From positions 1 to 64,000 of the forward strand of contig NZ_AWNH01000113.1 in assembly GCF_000482245.1 (NCBI RefSeq): 64,000 nucleotides of DNA, in the 5' to 3' direction. Below, piece by piece: positions 1 to 8,986 of this stretch (positions are counted from its first letter, which is position 1; the number at the start of each line of letters is the position of its first letter). This DNA is from Leptolyngbya sp. Heron Island J. GTDB lineage: Bacteria > Cyanobacteriota > Cyanobacteriia > Phormidesmidales > Phormidesmidaceae. The translations under genes and the position numbers were made by a program. The notes under the pieces were generated by a model that was given only the letters and a program-made list of their open reading frames with translations, did not search any database and was not told the origin of the DNA.

Positions 1-1
1 G

Positions 2-1768
2 AAAGATAGAGTCTCATCAGACATCGGAGCAAGGACGCCTCTTCAACACTGGACCTCCATCAACTGGGGGCAAGTAAAGAAACGGGTGAGGAACCTGAGA
101 TACCGCATTTATCGTGCTACTCAAAACGGTCAGTGGAATCGGGTGCGCAGCCTGATGAAGCTGATGCTTAAGAGCTACTCCAACCTGCTGCTATCGGTGC
201 GGCGTGTGACTCAAGAGAATCAGGGCAAACAGACAGCGGGCTTAGATGGCCAGACTGCCTTAACCTCTGAACAACGAGTCCAACTGGTGAATCGACTGCA
301 AGACCATTCTCTCTGGCAAGTGCATCCGACTAAACGGATCTACATTCCAAAAGCGAATGGAAAACTCAGGCCACTGGGCATTCCTGCCCTCGAAAACCGA
401 GTTGCCCAGACGATAGTGAAGCATGCGCTTGAGCCTCATTGGGAGGCCCGTTTCGAGTCTCACAGTTATGGCTTTCGCCCTGGTCGTAGTTGTCACGATG
501 CCATTGAGCAGTGCTTCCTACGACTTAAAGGTGGCGGTGATACCTGGGTACTTGATGCGGATCTAAAGAGTGCATTCGACAAAGTAGATCACCGCTTTAT
601 CCTCGACACCATTGGCCCGGTGCCAGGTCGAGAGCTGATTAAGCAGTGGCTCAAAGCAGGATATGTAGAGGCTGAGATGTTTCATGCTACCCCCGAAGGT
701 ACGCCTCAGGGCGGTCCGCTTTCACCTTTATTGTTGAACATTGCCTTGAATGGGATGCAGGACTTGTTGCTGTCATTCACAACAACTCGAACCTACCAGC
801 CTTCTTCAAAAGCAAAATCACAGTCTCCGCGCAAACGTACTTCGCCAACTTATGGCTACTGTCGTTACGCGGATGACTTTCTGGTAACGGCGAAAACAAG
901 AGCAGACATCGAAGCCATTGTCCCTGTCTTGCAGACGTGGCTTAAACCACGCGGGCTAGCGCTGAACATGGAAAAGACCCAAATCGTGAACATCCAACAG
1001 GGGTTTCCGTTCTTGGGTTTCTCGCTTCGGCACTACAACGGGAAATGTCTCTGCCGACCGCAAAAGGAAAAGGTGTTGGCCTTCCTGGCGCGGCTACGGA
1101 GTTGGTTGAAGCAAAACGCCTCGGTCTCTCCAGCGGCGGTGATTCATCACCTGAATCCCATTCTGCGAGGTTGGGGCAACTACTACAAACATGGTGTCAG
1201 TAAAGACGTGTTTGGCTACGTGGACCATCAGCTCTGGAGAGGACTTTGGAAATGGTGTTGCCGGCGTCATCCGAACAAGTCGAAGGGATGGATTATCAGG
1301 AAGTACTACCAAACCTTTAAGGGACGTGCGTGGACATTTGCCACTAACGTCACTGACCGAGCGGGCAATCGAAAACTGCTGAGGCTAATACGTCTGGCGG
1401 ATATTCCGATTCAACGCCATGTCAAGGTTAAAGGAACGGCCTCACCGGATGACCCAGCACTTCAAGACTACTGGCGTCATCGCCATACTCGATATGGGAA
1501 AACCTATTGGGATAAAGGCTCTAAATACTTCAAAGTAGCTCAGAGCCAGAACTGGCGATGTCCAGTCTGTCATGAAGCCTTGTTTAATGGAGAGGCTCTA
1601 CACACCCATCATCGGTTGCCTGTAAAACAGGGTGGCAGAGAACGTGAAGAGAATCTGGTTCATCTTCATCATACCTGCCATCAATATTTACACAACAATG
1701 AGGATATGGTTTTGAATGGCTTAAGGCTTGAGCGGCTTGATGGGATGACTGTCACGAGCCGTTCTTAG
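2..1768 (+). CDS. ltrA: Group II intron-encoded reverse transcriptase/maturase (5' partial)
   Basis: Multifunctional intron protein: it stabilises the folded intron RNA for splicing and copies it into DNA during homing. The reading frame is open from base 2, with the typical N-terminal sequence (INWGQVKKRVRNLRYRIYRA), so the start is probably upstream of the window; the first in-window start codon is a GTG at 86. From 86, RT motifs run from about residue 75 (RIYIPKANGKLRPLGIP), with the catalytic YADD at about residue 261 and the GTPQGGPLSPLL motif at about 210. A maturase X/thumb region follows. A C-terminal HNH endonuclease has the CPVC pair, HTHHRLP and HHTCHQYLH. The stop codon overlaps domain V. 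All catalytic motifs look intact, so the protein is likely functional. Confidence 0.9.
   Translation, partial: KDRVSSDIGARTPLQHWTSINWGQVKKRVRNLRYRIYRATQNGQWNRVRSLMKLMLKSYSNLLLSVRRVTQENQGKQTAGLDGQTALTSEQRVQLVNRLQDHSLWQVHPTKRIYIPKANGKLRPLGIPALENRVAQTIVKHALEPHWEARFESHSYGFRPGRSCHDAIEQCFLRLKGGGDTWVLDADLKSAFDKVDHRFILDTIGPVPGRELIKQWLKAGYVEAEMFHATPEGTPQGGPLSPLLLNIALNGMQDLLLSFTTTRTYQPSSKAKSQSPRKRTSPTYGYCRYADDFLVTAKTRADIEAIVPVLQTWLKPRGLALNMEKTQIVNIQQGFPFLGFSLRHYNGKCLCRPQKEKVLAFLARLRSWLKQNASVSPAAVIHHLNPILRGWGNYYKHGVSKDVFGYVDHQLWRGLWKWCCRRHPNKSKGWIIRKYYQTFKGRAWTFATNVTDRAGNRKLLRLIRLADIPIQRHVKVKGTASPDDPALQDYWRHRHTRYGKTYWDKGSKYFKVAQSQNWRCPVCHEALFNGEALHTHHRLPVKQGGREREENLVHLHHTCHQYLHNNEDMVLNGLRLERLDGMTVTSRS
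1730..1764 (+). ncRNA. Group II intron domain V
   Basis: A 35-nt hairpin in which GAGCGGCU pairs with AGCCGUUC (one G-U), followed by an asymmetric bulge and a short upper stem. It carries the AGC catalytic triad expected of domain V. It overlaps the last codons of the reverse transcriptase gene, which is common when the ORF reaches into the ribozyme core. Confidence 0.75.
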
Positions 1769-1904
1769 GGGAGGGGGACACGGCGACGTGTGCCCTCTTA
1801 CCCGACAACGTGCACCGAAGTGCAAGAGGGGGTTATCTGCATATCCCCTCGAAAAGGTATAGTCCACGTGCGATTCGATGAGCCCCCGAAGCTATTAGAA
1901 ACAC

Positions 1905-1988
1905 CAGGGATTACGTGAAATTCCAATTCCCAAAAAGAACGGAATATTCCGCATCCTCAAGGTCCCAACCCTTGCAGATAGAGCCTGA
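1905..1988 (+). pseudogene. Fragment of a second reverse transcriptase (finger region)
   Basis: A 27-codon open stretch ending in TGA reads REIPIPKKNGIFRILKVP followed by TLADRA. This is the RT finger block (compare RIYIPKANGKLRPLGIP in the intron protein just upstream). It starts about 100 bases after the first intron ends and has no start codon, upstream RT sequence or downstream YADD. A GTGCGATTCGATGAG segment at about 1869, like a group II intron 5' end, precedes it. I read it as the remnant of another group II element, either the target of the first intron or a tandem relic. Confidence 0.4.
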
Positions 1989-2258
1989 CAATGCCTCGCA
2001 AAATATACTTTTTGAGACGTAGTGATAAGTGTGTCTCAATTCATGTCTCGTTACACGTTTCTCAGATCGTCTTAGACTTTATGAGACGCCAGAAAGCCTG
2101 ATGCAGTGTTTTTTGACCGTGTAGCTATCTGCTTTCGTAAGTAAAAGAGTCAGGTATTTCCCAGTATGAGACGAATGTATCTTATTCTGGACTATAATTT
2201 TTCGAGGGGTTATGCAGAAAAACCCAAGATCTTTTCTAGCCGCTTCGGGCAGAAGGAA
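1989..2258. other. Intergenic segment with scattered TGAGACG motifs
   Basis: No gene seen. TGAGACG occurs at 2013, 2082 and 2167, with inverted-orientation GTCTCA/GTCTCG at 2033 and 2045. They could be recombinase or regulator sites, but the spacing is irregular and no partner protein lies next to them. Confidence 0.3.
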
Positions 2259-2513
2259 CTAAAAACGCGACCAGTAAATAATCGGATCTAAGCCATATTT
2301 TTTCAAAGGTCTGCGTTCGGCGGTACGCAGGATATTGCCCAGATGGGTAGGCATTAATTCTTTTTTGTCAGGAAAGTTGTGGAGCGCAAGGCGAGTTCTT
2401 GCTAGTGTTTCTTGCTGGGTAGGGGTGAGAAAGCATTCGTTGAGCTGGCGATACTCATCTCGCTCAGCTGGGGTGAGTATCGCCAGCTCCTTGGTTTTCA
2501 ATGATGGTTTTAA

Positions 2514-2543
2514 GAGCTTCAAACGATCCCTGTCTAAGTGTTA
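2514..2543. repeat. Left boundary of IS4-family element: 11-bp target copy plus 19-bp inverted repeat
   Basis: 2514-2524 is GAGCTTCAAAC, the left target-site copy. 2525-2543 is GATCCCTGTCTAAGTGTTA, the left terminal inverted repeat. Both match the right boundary exactly. Confidence 0.9.
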
Positions 2544-3986
2544 TTTAGCCGTCAGATAAAAGTTTTGCGGTTGAGACATGAGGATGTTTAGGATCGTGAA
2601 TGCGTGGAGGTTTCTTCTTTTTCTTCTTTCTAGTCGCTTTGAGAAACGGCTTTAGCTCCACCTGTGTGGCTAAGGTTTGGCAACAATCAGCTAACTCAGG
2701 AATCGACATATCGGCAAAGCCCTGCCAATACTCAGGCGGAATTGCAATCATCATGCCTCGATAAACACCTTGTAGCTCATTGACCACATAGAAGTCCGAC
2801 AACGCCGCTTCAATTTTGCCAACTCCATGCACACTGGCTAAGGCCGCTTTAAGTGTTGCCAGAATGTTGTAAGCGACCAGCGCCAGAGCAAAACTAAACA
2901 AGGCCGCTTTAGGATAGCCTAAGGTTTCGATTTCACCATCAAAGTTCTGAGTGACTGACAAAAACAAGCCTTCTACTTGCCAACGTTCCCGGTAGAGGTG
3001 TACAACCCACTCTGGAGTGGCAAGTGTTATCGGTACGTTTGTCAAGCAGACAATGTCTCTATCACCATGGCGAGTGGGTTTGGCTAAGCGCAACACGATG
3101 CGTCGCACTCTGAGTGTTTGCTCTCCCTGCTGAATTTGAATGGTTTGTTCCCAAACCTCTCCCGCTTTAGCCTGACCGACAGCTTTGAGGTCACTGATGG
3201 CTTCCCAGGGTAAATTCTGGTGCTCACGGATAATGAACATGGCCTGTCGCTGAGCGATTCCGATGAGAAAGTCTCGTGTGCACATATTGCGGTCAGCTAT
3301 CCATAACTGATCCGCCTTGACCGTGTCTAATACCTGCTTGAATAACCGCCGTTCTTGGGCATGACCATCCTCACACGGAAAGAGATCGACCGCCAATCGC
3401 AATGCGGGGTCGAGTACGACGAGTGATTTACCCGGTAACGGGGCGGCCGCGATTGCCTGCAGGACCTTCAATCGGTGCTCGGTAGCTGCCAAGGCATTCC
3501 CATCGACAATGCGGGTTTGATACCCCTCAATCATCGCAGCAGATTGGCCACCCATCTGCTCAATCAATTGCCCTAACTCGGTCGCAGTTTCCCTTAACAG
3601 CGCTGCACTGACTTGAGGTTCGACACCATTGAGTTTATGGTAGAGCGCACTACGATTGACATTGAGTTCTTTGGCTTTTGCCTTGTAGGTGGCATTGACT
3701 GATGGCTGAATCCCACAAACTACTAAGCTTAGGAGATTGACGAGGGTTGAAAATAGGAGGTCACGGGTGTATTGCAGTTTGGCGTGCGTCTCAAAAATCT
3801 CATCTAATCGCTGCGGCCGAAACACCCGTTCCATCAATCCTCGCATCATAACGCTGATTGGGCTCTGCTCAACGAAGGCATCGAAGATACTGGCGAGCAT
3901 TGGCCAACCTCCTGCTCAAACCACGGCTTCTCAAGCTTAGCGTTTATATTTTTCTCCCCCACAGATTTAACACTTAGACAGGGATC
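2525..3986 (-). mobile_element. Complete IS4-family insertion sequence (1462 bp)
   Basis: The element is bounded by perfect 19-bp terminal inverted repeats and flanked by an exact 11-bp direct duplication (GAGCTTCAAAC), within the 10-12 bp range typical of IS4-group elements. It carries a single full-length transposase gene on the minus strand. Identical ends and an intact transposase suggest a fairly recent insertion. It lies in the already frameshifted membrane gene of the CHAT operon. Confidence 0.92.
2545..3900 (-). CDS. IS4-family DDE transposase
   Basis: A 451-aa DDE transposase that cuts and pastes the surrounding element. Visible catalytic blocks are RIVDGNAL (first D, about residue 132), LWIADRNMCTRDF (second D, about 200) and the YRERWQVEGLF signature (about 308), the Y-(2)-R-(3)-E pattern of the IS4 family. 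The C-terminus is very lysine-rich (KKKKKK near residue 425). It fills almost all of the insertion sequence. The start at 3900 is an ATG inside the right inverted repeat boundary. Confidence 0.9.
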   Translation of the reverse strand: MLASIFDAFVEQSPISVMMRGLMERVFRPQRLDEIFETHAKLQYTRDLLFSTLVNLLSLVVCGIQPSVNATYKAKAKELNVNRSALYHKLNGVEPQVSAALLRETATELGQLIEQMGGQSAAMIEGYQTRIVDGNALAATEHRLKVLQAIAAAPLPGKSLVVLDPALRLAVDLFPCEDGHAQERRLFKQVLDTVKADQLWIADRNMCTRDFLIGIAQRQAMFIIREHQNLPWEAISDLKAVGQAKAGEVWEQTIQIQQGEQTLRVRRIVLRLAKPTRHGDRDIVCLTNVPITLATPEWVVHLYRERWQVEGLFLSVTQNFDGEIETLGYPKAALFSFALALVAYNILATLKAALASVHGVGKIEAALSDFYVVNELQGVYRGMMIAIPPEYWQGFADMSIPELADCCQTLATQVELKPFLKATRKKKKKKPPRIHDPKHPHVSTAKLLSDG

Positions 3987-3997
3987 GAGCTTCAAAC
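3968..3997. repeat. Right boundary of IS4-family element: 19-bp inverted repeat plus 11-bp target copy
   Basis: 3968-3986 is TAACACTTAGACAGGGATC, the exact reverse complement of 2525-2543. 3987-3997 is GAGCTTCAAAC, the second target-site copy. Confidence 0.9.
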
Positions 3998-4390
3998 CTA
4001 GCCTTGTTTTCCTTTTCGAGGGTTCTCAGGATGTTGCTTCGTTTGATGAGGACTTGTTTGTACTGACGATAATAGGCAATGCAGGCTTGCCGAACAGGTC
4101 GAAGCCACAGGTACCAGTAACCTTCTAAAAATCGAATAATTAGGGTATCGAAACGTTGTATGGCGAAGGCAGAGGCGGCAACTATACACAGAGCACCTAC
4201 TAATGGCAAGCTGGAGCGGTTCGGGATAAGCCACGTAGCGTATGACTAAGGTGTTCCAGCCCAGGCGTTGGATGGCTGTGACAAAGCTCCCCAGCCAAAA
4301 GATAAAGACTGGAGTGAGAAGTGTCGCGACCCACTGCTCTGCAAGTTTGCCACCAAAGCTTTCCAGAGCTTTTGCTGTCATAAAATCATC

Positions 4391-4771
4391 CTACGTTGGA
4401 GCAAGCACTAGAGGAACGAGATGAGTAGGGCAAAGAGGAATCTCTTCGTTGGCTTCTCGATACCAGGTGTAGTCATTACCGATAGGGCAGACATAGCAGT
4501 CAGCAGCAGTAGGTGCAAGATTGCCAGGAATTCCGTAGTATCCTCGTTCATTGGTAGGAAGCTCTAGGAATTGATCAAGCCAGCTTTTGGTTTCAGGATA
4601 GGCCTCTAAAACGTCTAGCAGTTGATCGACCTGAGTGGTCTCGTCCAGGTCGGTTTGGTTCAGTAGCTGGGCTAGTTGTTGATCGATTTGGTCAGCTTGG
4701 GCTGGAATCAGCTTAGGCAGTAAGGGGCGGATTGCGCGGCTAGCAGATAGCGCCTGTTCATTGGTGAACAT
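4391..4771 (-). CDS. Small Cys-rich protein of the CHAT operon
   Basis: A 126-aa protein starting at MFTNEQALSASRA; an upstream extension of the frame to 4936 lies inside the CHAT gene and is unlikely to be used. The N-terminal two thirds is helical and Gln/Leu/Asp-rich (QIDQQLAQLLNQTDLDETTQ). The end has a probable metal-binding knuckle: CYVC, then about 18 residues, then CPTH, with a GNDYTWYR motif between. It starts 28 bases after the CHAT stop and is followed 10 bases later by the broken membrane gene, so the three form an operon. Small proteins with this ending sit beside CHAT proteases in other cyanobacteria as I recall them. A substrate or regulator of the CHAT protease is my inference. 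Confidence 0.75.
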   Translation of the reverse strand: MFTNEQALSASRAIRPLLPKLIPAQADQIDQQLAQLLNQTDLDETTQVDQLLDVLEAYPETKSWLDQFLELPTNERGYYGIPGNLAPTAADCYVCPIGNDYTWYREANEEIPLCPTHLVPLVLAPT

Positions 4772-4799
4772 GGGATGTATGAAGATAGGTGAGAAAGAG

Positions 4800-7700
4800 T
4801 TAAACGCCAGTGTAGCTAAAGGCAGCCCAGTGATAGGGATGAGAAAAAAGACGGTTGGTCGGGTTACGAGTTCGCTGTCCGAGGAGAGGGGCAACCTCGG
4901 CTTCGGTAAGGTTGTCTCGCAGCCAAATTTGTGCATGGCGCAGGGCTTCTGGTGGATCTATATTTTCGGTCTGCCATAGTTCGTAGAATTTGCCGAGCAA
5001 GAGCATGGTGCTAAGATCATTTACGGACCATAGCGATGCGATGATGCCAGCCACTCCAGCTTGTAGTAATCCAGTAGGCAGACTGATCACTTCATCGGGA
5101 AGATCGGTGCCGGACAGGCCGGTTTCACAAGCTGAGAGAATGGCCAGGCGCATCCCTTCAAGCTGCAGGTTAAAGAAATCTCGGAGTGACACAATTTCGT
5201 CATTAGCCATCAGCAACCCACTATCGAGAGGATTGCTGACTTTCGCGTAGCCATGACATGAGAAGTGCAGTACATCATGGTGGGGAATCGCCGATAAGAC
5301 CGCGTTACGGTTGGCCTCCTCAGATTTCAGCAAGTGATGTTGTGGGAAGTGGGTCACTGCAGCTTCTATCTCACGATCAGAACCCGGGAGAGGATTCGCC
5401 TTAGTCGGATGGGGGTCATTGATGGCCAACAGATTGTCCTCTCCCGCACAGCTAGCAATCTCTCGTGCGGTTTTAAGGGAGCGAGCATTGGGGGCATAGG
5501 TGAAAGTTACGACATCCAGCGCATAGCGGCGACCGGTAGGTGTCGTCATGTCGTCTGTCCAGGCTGCGTGAAGCGGGAAGAAGTGTAGAAATCCCATAGG
5601 AATTAGCACTGCTTGGTCAGCCCCTATAGCTTGTATATGAGTAATGATTGGGTTCATCAGGATTTTCCAGAGCCGATGAGTGACCTGGTTAAGAGTGTCA
5701 TGCCAAGTGCTTTGCTTATAATAAGCACTGAAGTATTTAGTGGTGCTTTCCTCAGGATTGCGGATAAATGCTTCTAATATATTTTCTGTTAAGTCGCCTT
5801 TAGTGGAGATTACCCCAGGCGCTATAACTTCAATCTCACTAGAGAACAGCGCCTTTAGAGTCCAATCTGTTAGGTCATCTAGCCAGATTGGGTCAATAGT
5901 CACAGGGTAATTTGCATCCTCTTTTATACGAGGCTGATGTACTACCATCACTAGGCTACCGTTAGGTGTGGGTAAACAATAGACTAATGGACAAGAAGGC
6001 CGCACTACCGCTGTAATAGTTTCAAAGCTCGGTTGGCTTGTAAAGTCTTCGTAGTTAGGGATTTGGCGAATATTGTCAATTGCATTTTTTAACTGTTGGC
6101 GGGCTTGCTGTAAATTAGTTTCTGAAACGGAAAGACGATTGGCTTCTGTATGATTACTGTCCGCCAGACGTTCCTCGATTTCAAGCTGACGCATTGCATC
6201 AACAGCATTTCTGTACTGCCTGAAAACTTCAGGCGCATCCGTTTCTAACTCTGCCAAGTCGGTGCGGTCACGCTCTAGCGCCTCACTTAGTCCCCGAGCC
6301 TTGCCAATTTCAGCTGTGACAAGCGCCTGCTCGAAGTTCCCGGCACGTGCTTGAGCATAGGCGGCTCGATGAAATAAATCGGCAGTTTCGGACAATTCAA
6401 ATTCTTGACTCCTGCGAGAGAGAGACGCTTGATACAAAAGTTCAGTAGCCTCCAAGGCAGCCTCATAGCTCGTGACAGCATCATCCCAGCGTTGATGATC
6501 GGCACAGAGATTTCCTAAATCACGGGCTATTCGTCGACAGTCTTTAGGCAGTAACTCCGGCCTAAAGACTGTCAAAGCTTGTTGGTAGGCAGTAATAGAG
6601 TCTTCTAAGTCTTGTGCTGAGTTCCTGCTCCTGCGTACTTTGTAAGCGCCTGCCATTCCCGCCATCACTCGAGCCCACCTAATAGGCGTTTGCTCTGGGC
6701 TAAACACTTCTAAGCACTCTCTGTAGAGCATTAGGGCATGTTCGTGGTTCTCTAACCAATCTCCACATGTACGTATCTTATAAATCCTTGCAATGCTGTA
6801 CTTTGTCTGCGCCCACTTGATGGGCATATCGTTGAAAGTGTAGACCTCTAGGCACTGCGTATAAAGTGTGATCGCATGTTCCTGGTTCGCTTTCTGACTT
6901 TCTCCACCGATGCGTTCACTGTAAACAGTTGCCAAACCACTTGTTGCCTGTGCCCATTCAGCAGGCATAGTGTCGCGCGTAAACACTTCCAAACATTGCT
7001 CGTAGAGTGTGATCGCATATTCCTGGTCCGACCGATCTCCGTGAATGCGTTCGGTGTAAATCGTCGCTAGATTAACTTTTGCTTTTGCCCACTGAAGGGG
7101 CATAGTGTCGCGCGTAAGTATTTCTAAACATTGTTCGTAGAATGTGATCGCAGAATCCTGGTTTATCAACGGATCTCCGTAAACGCGATCTGCATAGGCA
7201 TTTGCCAAGGTTTGCATTGCACTGAACCATAGCCGAGTTGCAAGATCTTTCTCAAAATACTGAGCTTTATTACCAAGCATTTCTAATAAGCACTGCTGAG
7301 AAATCTTAATAGCTTTTTCTAGATTCTCTGCACGATTTCCCAAAGTACGTTCATAGTAGACTGATGCTAGATTAGAAGCCGCTATAGCTCGTTCAATAGG
7401 AAGTTGACTCGCTTGCAGACACTGCTCGAATGCTATAACAGACAAATCTAGATTGATTCCTCGTTCACCTTGAGAAAAACTATTAATCAAGTCTCCAAAG
7501 ATTCCAATAGCGGTCATCACTTTACCGTTGTCATCGTCTACTAGTAGTTCTGATGCGACTTCAGGTAATACAGCTACTAGGTCAGCGTTAAGGTTCGATA
7601 AATTAGCCTCTAGTAAACGGTAGACAGGCTCTTTTGAAAATGGGTTTTCAAGTATGCATAAAATCACTTCCGCAAAAAAGGAGCGACTATCTAGGGATAC

Positions 7701-8678
7701 TGCATCAGGCTCAGATCGGAGAGATACCCTTGACCCCATATCTGCGTCTTCGGCCAGTTGAAAGGCCAAATTAAGCAACCAAGTGGCTCTCGTTTCATTC
7801 CCTTGCTGTCGGAGTTGTTTTGCTACATCGGATATGTTCTGGAGAAAGCCTTGGCAAATTAATTCTTGATGGGCTTGCAGACTCTCTTGAACTTGGCCAT
7901 CAGGGTATTTCGAAAGTTGTTCGATTAAAACGCGATCTTTATGAGCATTTACCAAGTTTTGAATTGCGCTGAGCCATAGCCTGTTTGCAATATCAATATC
8001 TTCCTCAAAATACTGAGCTTCATTGCCAAGAATTTCTAATAAGCACTGCTGAGAAATCTCAATAGCTTTTTCTAGATTCTCTGCGCGATTTCCCAAAATA
8101 CGTTCAAAGTAAGCTAATGCTAGATTATGAGTCATCACAGCTCGTTCAATAGGGAGTTGACGCGCTTGCAGACACTGCTCGAATGCTACAACAGACAAAT
8201 CTAGATTGATTGCTCGTTCACCCTGCGAAAAACCGCCAATCAAGGCTCCAAAGTTTCCAATGGCATTCATCGTTTTACTACTGTCATCATTTGCGAGTAG
8301 TTCTGATGCGAATTCAGGTAATACAGCTACTAGGTCAGCGTTAAGCTTTGACAGATTAGCCTCTAGTAAACGGTAGACAGGCTCTCTTGGAGATGGGTTT
8401 TTAATTATGCATAGAATCACTTCCACAAAAAAAGAGCGACTATCCAGGGATTTTGATAATATGCCTTCAGTCAGTTGCATGGCTAGGTTTAGCAACCAAG
8501 TAGCACTCGTTTCATTCCCTTGCTTTTGGAGTTGTTTTGCTACCTCATTCATGACCTGGAGCAAGCCTTGGTCAAGTAATTCTTGATGGGTTTGCAAAAT
8601 TTCTGGCCCTTGAGCATCAGGGCAGTTTAAAAGTTGTTCGATTAAGTTGAGGTAGGTTTGAATGCGGAGTTCATTCAT
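4800..8678 (-). CDS. CHAT-domain (caspase-like) protease with TPR repeats
   Basis: A 1292-aa protein. The C-terminal third is a CHAT domain, a clan CD cysteine peptidase fold: the catalytic His is in FSCHG (about residue 1142) and the catalytic Cys in SACETGLSG (about residue 1184), followed by the typical LWSVND and HPYHWAAF strands. The middle carries TPR-like repeats of the form AITLYEQCLEVFTRDTMP. The first 500 residues are an imperfect tandem duplication of about 251 residues. It heads an operon with a Cys-rich protein and a (now broken) membrane protein. CHAT proteases in bacteria are usually activated by a bound sensor and cleave a partner protein in conflict or cell-death responses; the trigger and target here are not visible. 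The ATG at 8678 begins MNELRIQTYL. Confidence 0.92.
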   Translation of the reverse strand: MNELRIQTYLNLIEQLLNCPDAQGPEILQTHQELLDQGLLQVMNEVAKQLQKQGNETSATWLLNLAMQLTEGILSKSLDSRSFFVEVILCIIKNPSPREPVYRLLEANLSKLNADLVAVLPEFASELLANDDSSKTMNAIGNFGALIGGFSQGERAINLDLSVVAFEQCLQARQLPIERAVMTHNLALAYFERILGNRAENLEKAIEISQQCLLEILGNEAQYFEEDIDIANRLWLSAIQNLVNAHKDRVLIEQLSKYPDGQVQESLQAHQELICQGFLQNISDVAKQLRQQGNETRATWLLNLAFQLAEDADMGSRVSLRSEPDAVSLDSRSFFAEVILCILENPFSKEPVYRLLEANLSNLNADLVAVLPEVASELLVDDDNGKVMTAIGIFGDLINSFSQGERGINLDLSVIAFEQCLQASQLPIERAIAASNLASVYYERTLGNRAENLEKAIKISQQCLLEMLGNKAQYFEKDLATRLWFSAMQTLANAYADRVYGDPLINQDSAITFYEQCLEILTRDTMPLQWAKAKVNLATIYTERIHGDRSDQEYAITLYEQCLEVFTRDTMPAEWAQATSGLATVYSERIGGESQKANQEHAITLYTQCLEVYTFNDMPIKWAQTKYSIARIYKIRTCGDWLENHEHALMLYRECLEVFSPEQTPIRWARVMAGMAGAYKVRRSRNSAQDLEDSITAYQQALTVFRPELLPKDCRRIARDLGNLCADHQRWDDAVTSYEAALEATELLYQASLSRRSQEFELSETADLFHRAAYAQARAGNFEQALVTAEIGKARGLSEALERDRTDLAELETDAPEVFRQYRNAVDAMRQLEIEERLADSNHTEANRLSVSETNLQQARQQLKNAIDNIRQIPNYEDFTSQPSFETITAVVRPSCPLVYCLPTPNGSLVMVVHQPRIKEDANYPVTIDPIWLDDLTDWTLKALFSSEIEVIAPGVISTKGDLTENILEAFIRNPEESTTKYFSAYYKQSTWHDTLNQVTHRLWKILMNPIITHIQAIGADQAVLIPMGFLHFFPLHAAWTDDMTTPTGRRYALDVVTFTYAPNARSLKTAREIASCAGEDNLLAINDPHPTKANPLPGSDREIEAAVTHFPQHHLLKSEEANRNAVLSAIPHHDVLHFSCHGYAKVSNPLDSGLLMANDEIVSLRDFFNLQLEGMRLAILSACETGLSGTDLPDEVISLPTGLLQAGVAGIIASLWSVNDLSTMLLLGKFYELWQTENIDPPEALRHAQIWLRDNLTEAEVAPLLGQRTRNPTNRLFSHPYHWAAFSYTGV

Positions 8679-8873
8679 GGGTAAGGACTGAAGCTGGGAC
8701 GAAGTTGCTCACCATTCAAAAAGTTCTAGAATGGATTGTCTTCTCTACAGACTCTATAGGCTAGCTCAGAGTACAGGGACAAAGCTAAGTTAGGTGGAGC
8801 TAGGCACTATAGCTGTAGGAGATTTGACAAGGTGATGGATAAAGAGGTGAGCTAGGAGCTAACATACACCCTA

Positions 8874-8925
8874 GAACTAACCCTCTCATGAATTCGGTTA
8901 ATCTCATTCATGAGAGGGTTAGTTC
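8874..8925. repeat. Perfect 19-bp inverted repeat with 14-nt loop
   Basis: GAACTAACCCTCTCATGAA (8874-8892) is exactly complementary to 8907-8925. No T-run follows on either strand, so a terminator is not obvious. It may be the remnant of a small palindromic element, or an operator about 200 bases upstream of the CHAT gene. Confidence 0.6.
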
Positions 8926-8986
8926 TCATTTGCCCTGGCATGGGGCGCGGCTAAGCTTCTTAGGGTAATTAAAGCGAAGCTGTTAT

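Larger units (their letters stand above)
1..1806 (+). mobile_element. Group II intron, 3' part (5' end lies outside the window)
   Basis: The segment holds an intron-encoded reverse transcriptase/maturase followed by the ribozyme 3' domains. Domain V is recognisable at 1730-1764, and a domain VI-like hairpin follows at about 1768-1800, closing with the usual CUCUUACCCGAC-type 3' end near 1806. The 5' GUGYG boundary and most of domain I are not in the window, so the intron starts upstream. It is a self-splicing retroelement that moves by target-primed reverse transcription. I infer an end at 1806 from the conserved 3' terminus; the exact base is uncertain by one or two. Confidence 0.8.
2259..4381 (-). 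pseudogene. Membrane protein gene, frameshifted and split by an IS4-family element
   Basis: The N-terminal part (4381 to about 4200) has a hydrophobic segment (LLTPVFIFWLGSFVTAIQRL). The reading then moves to another frame, giving a second hydrophobic stretch (VGALCIVAASAFAIQRFDTL) and a basic amphipathic tail up to the insertion at 3998. The C-terminal part resumes beyond the element (about 2524 to 2259: LAILTPAERDEYRQL and HLGNILRTAERRPLKKYG). Removing the element and one target copy still leaves the three pieces in three different frames, so at least two frameshifts exist besides the insertion. It is the third gene of the CHAT operon, starting 10 bases after the small Cys-rich gene. The intact ancestor was probably a two-helix membrane protein working with the CHAT protein; function unknown. 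Confidence 0.65.
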
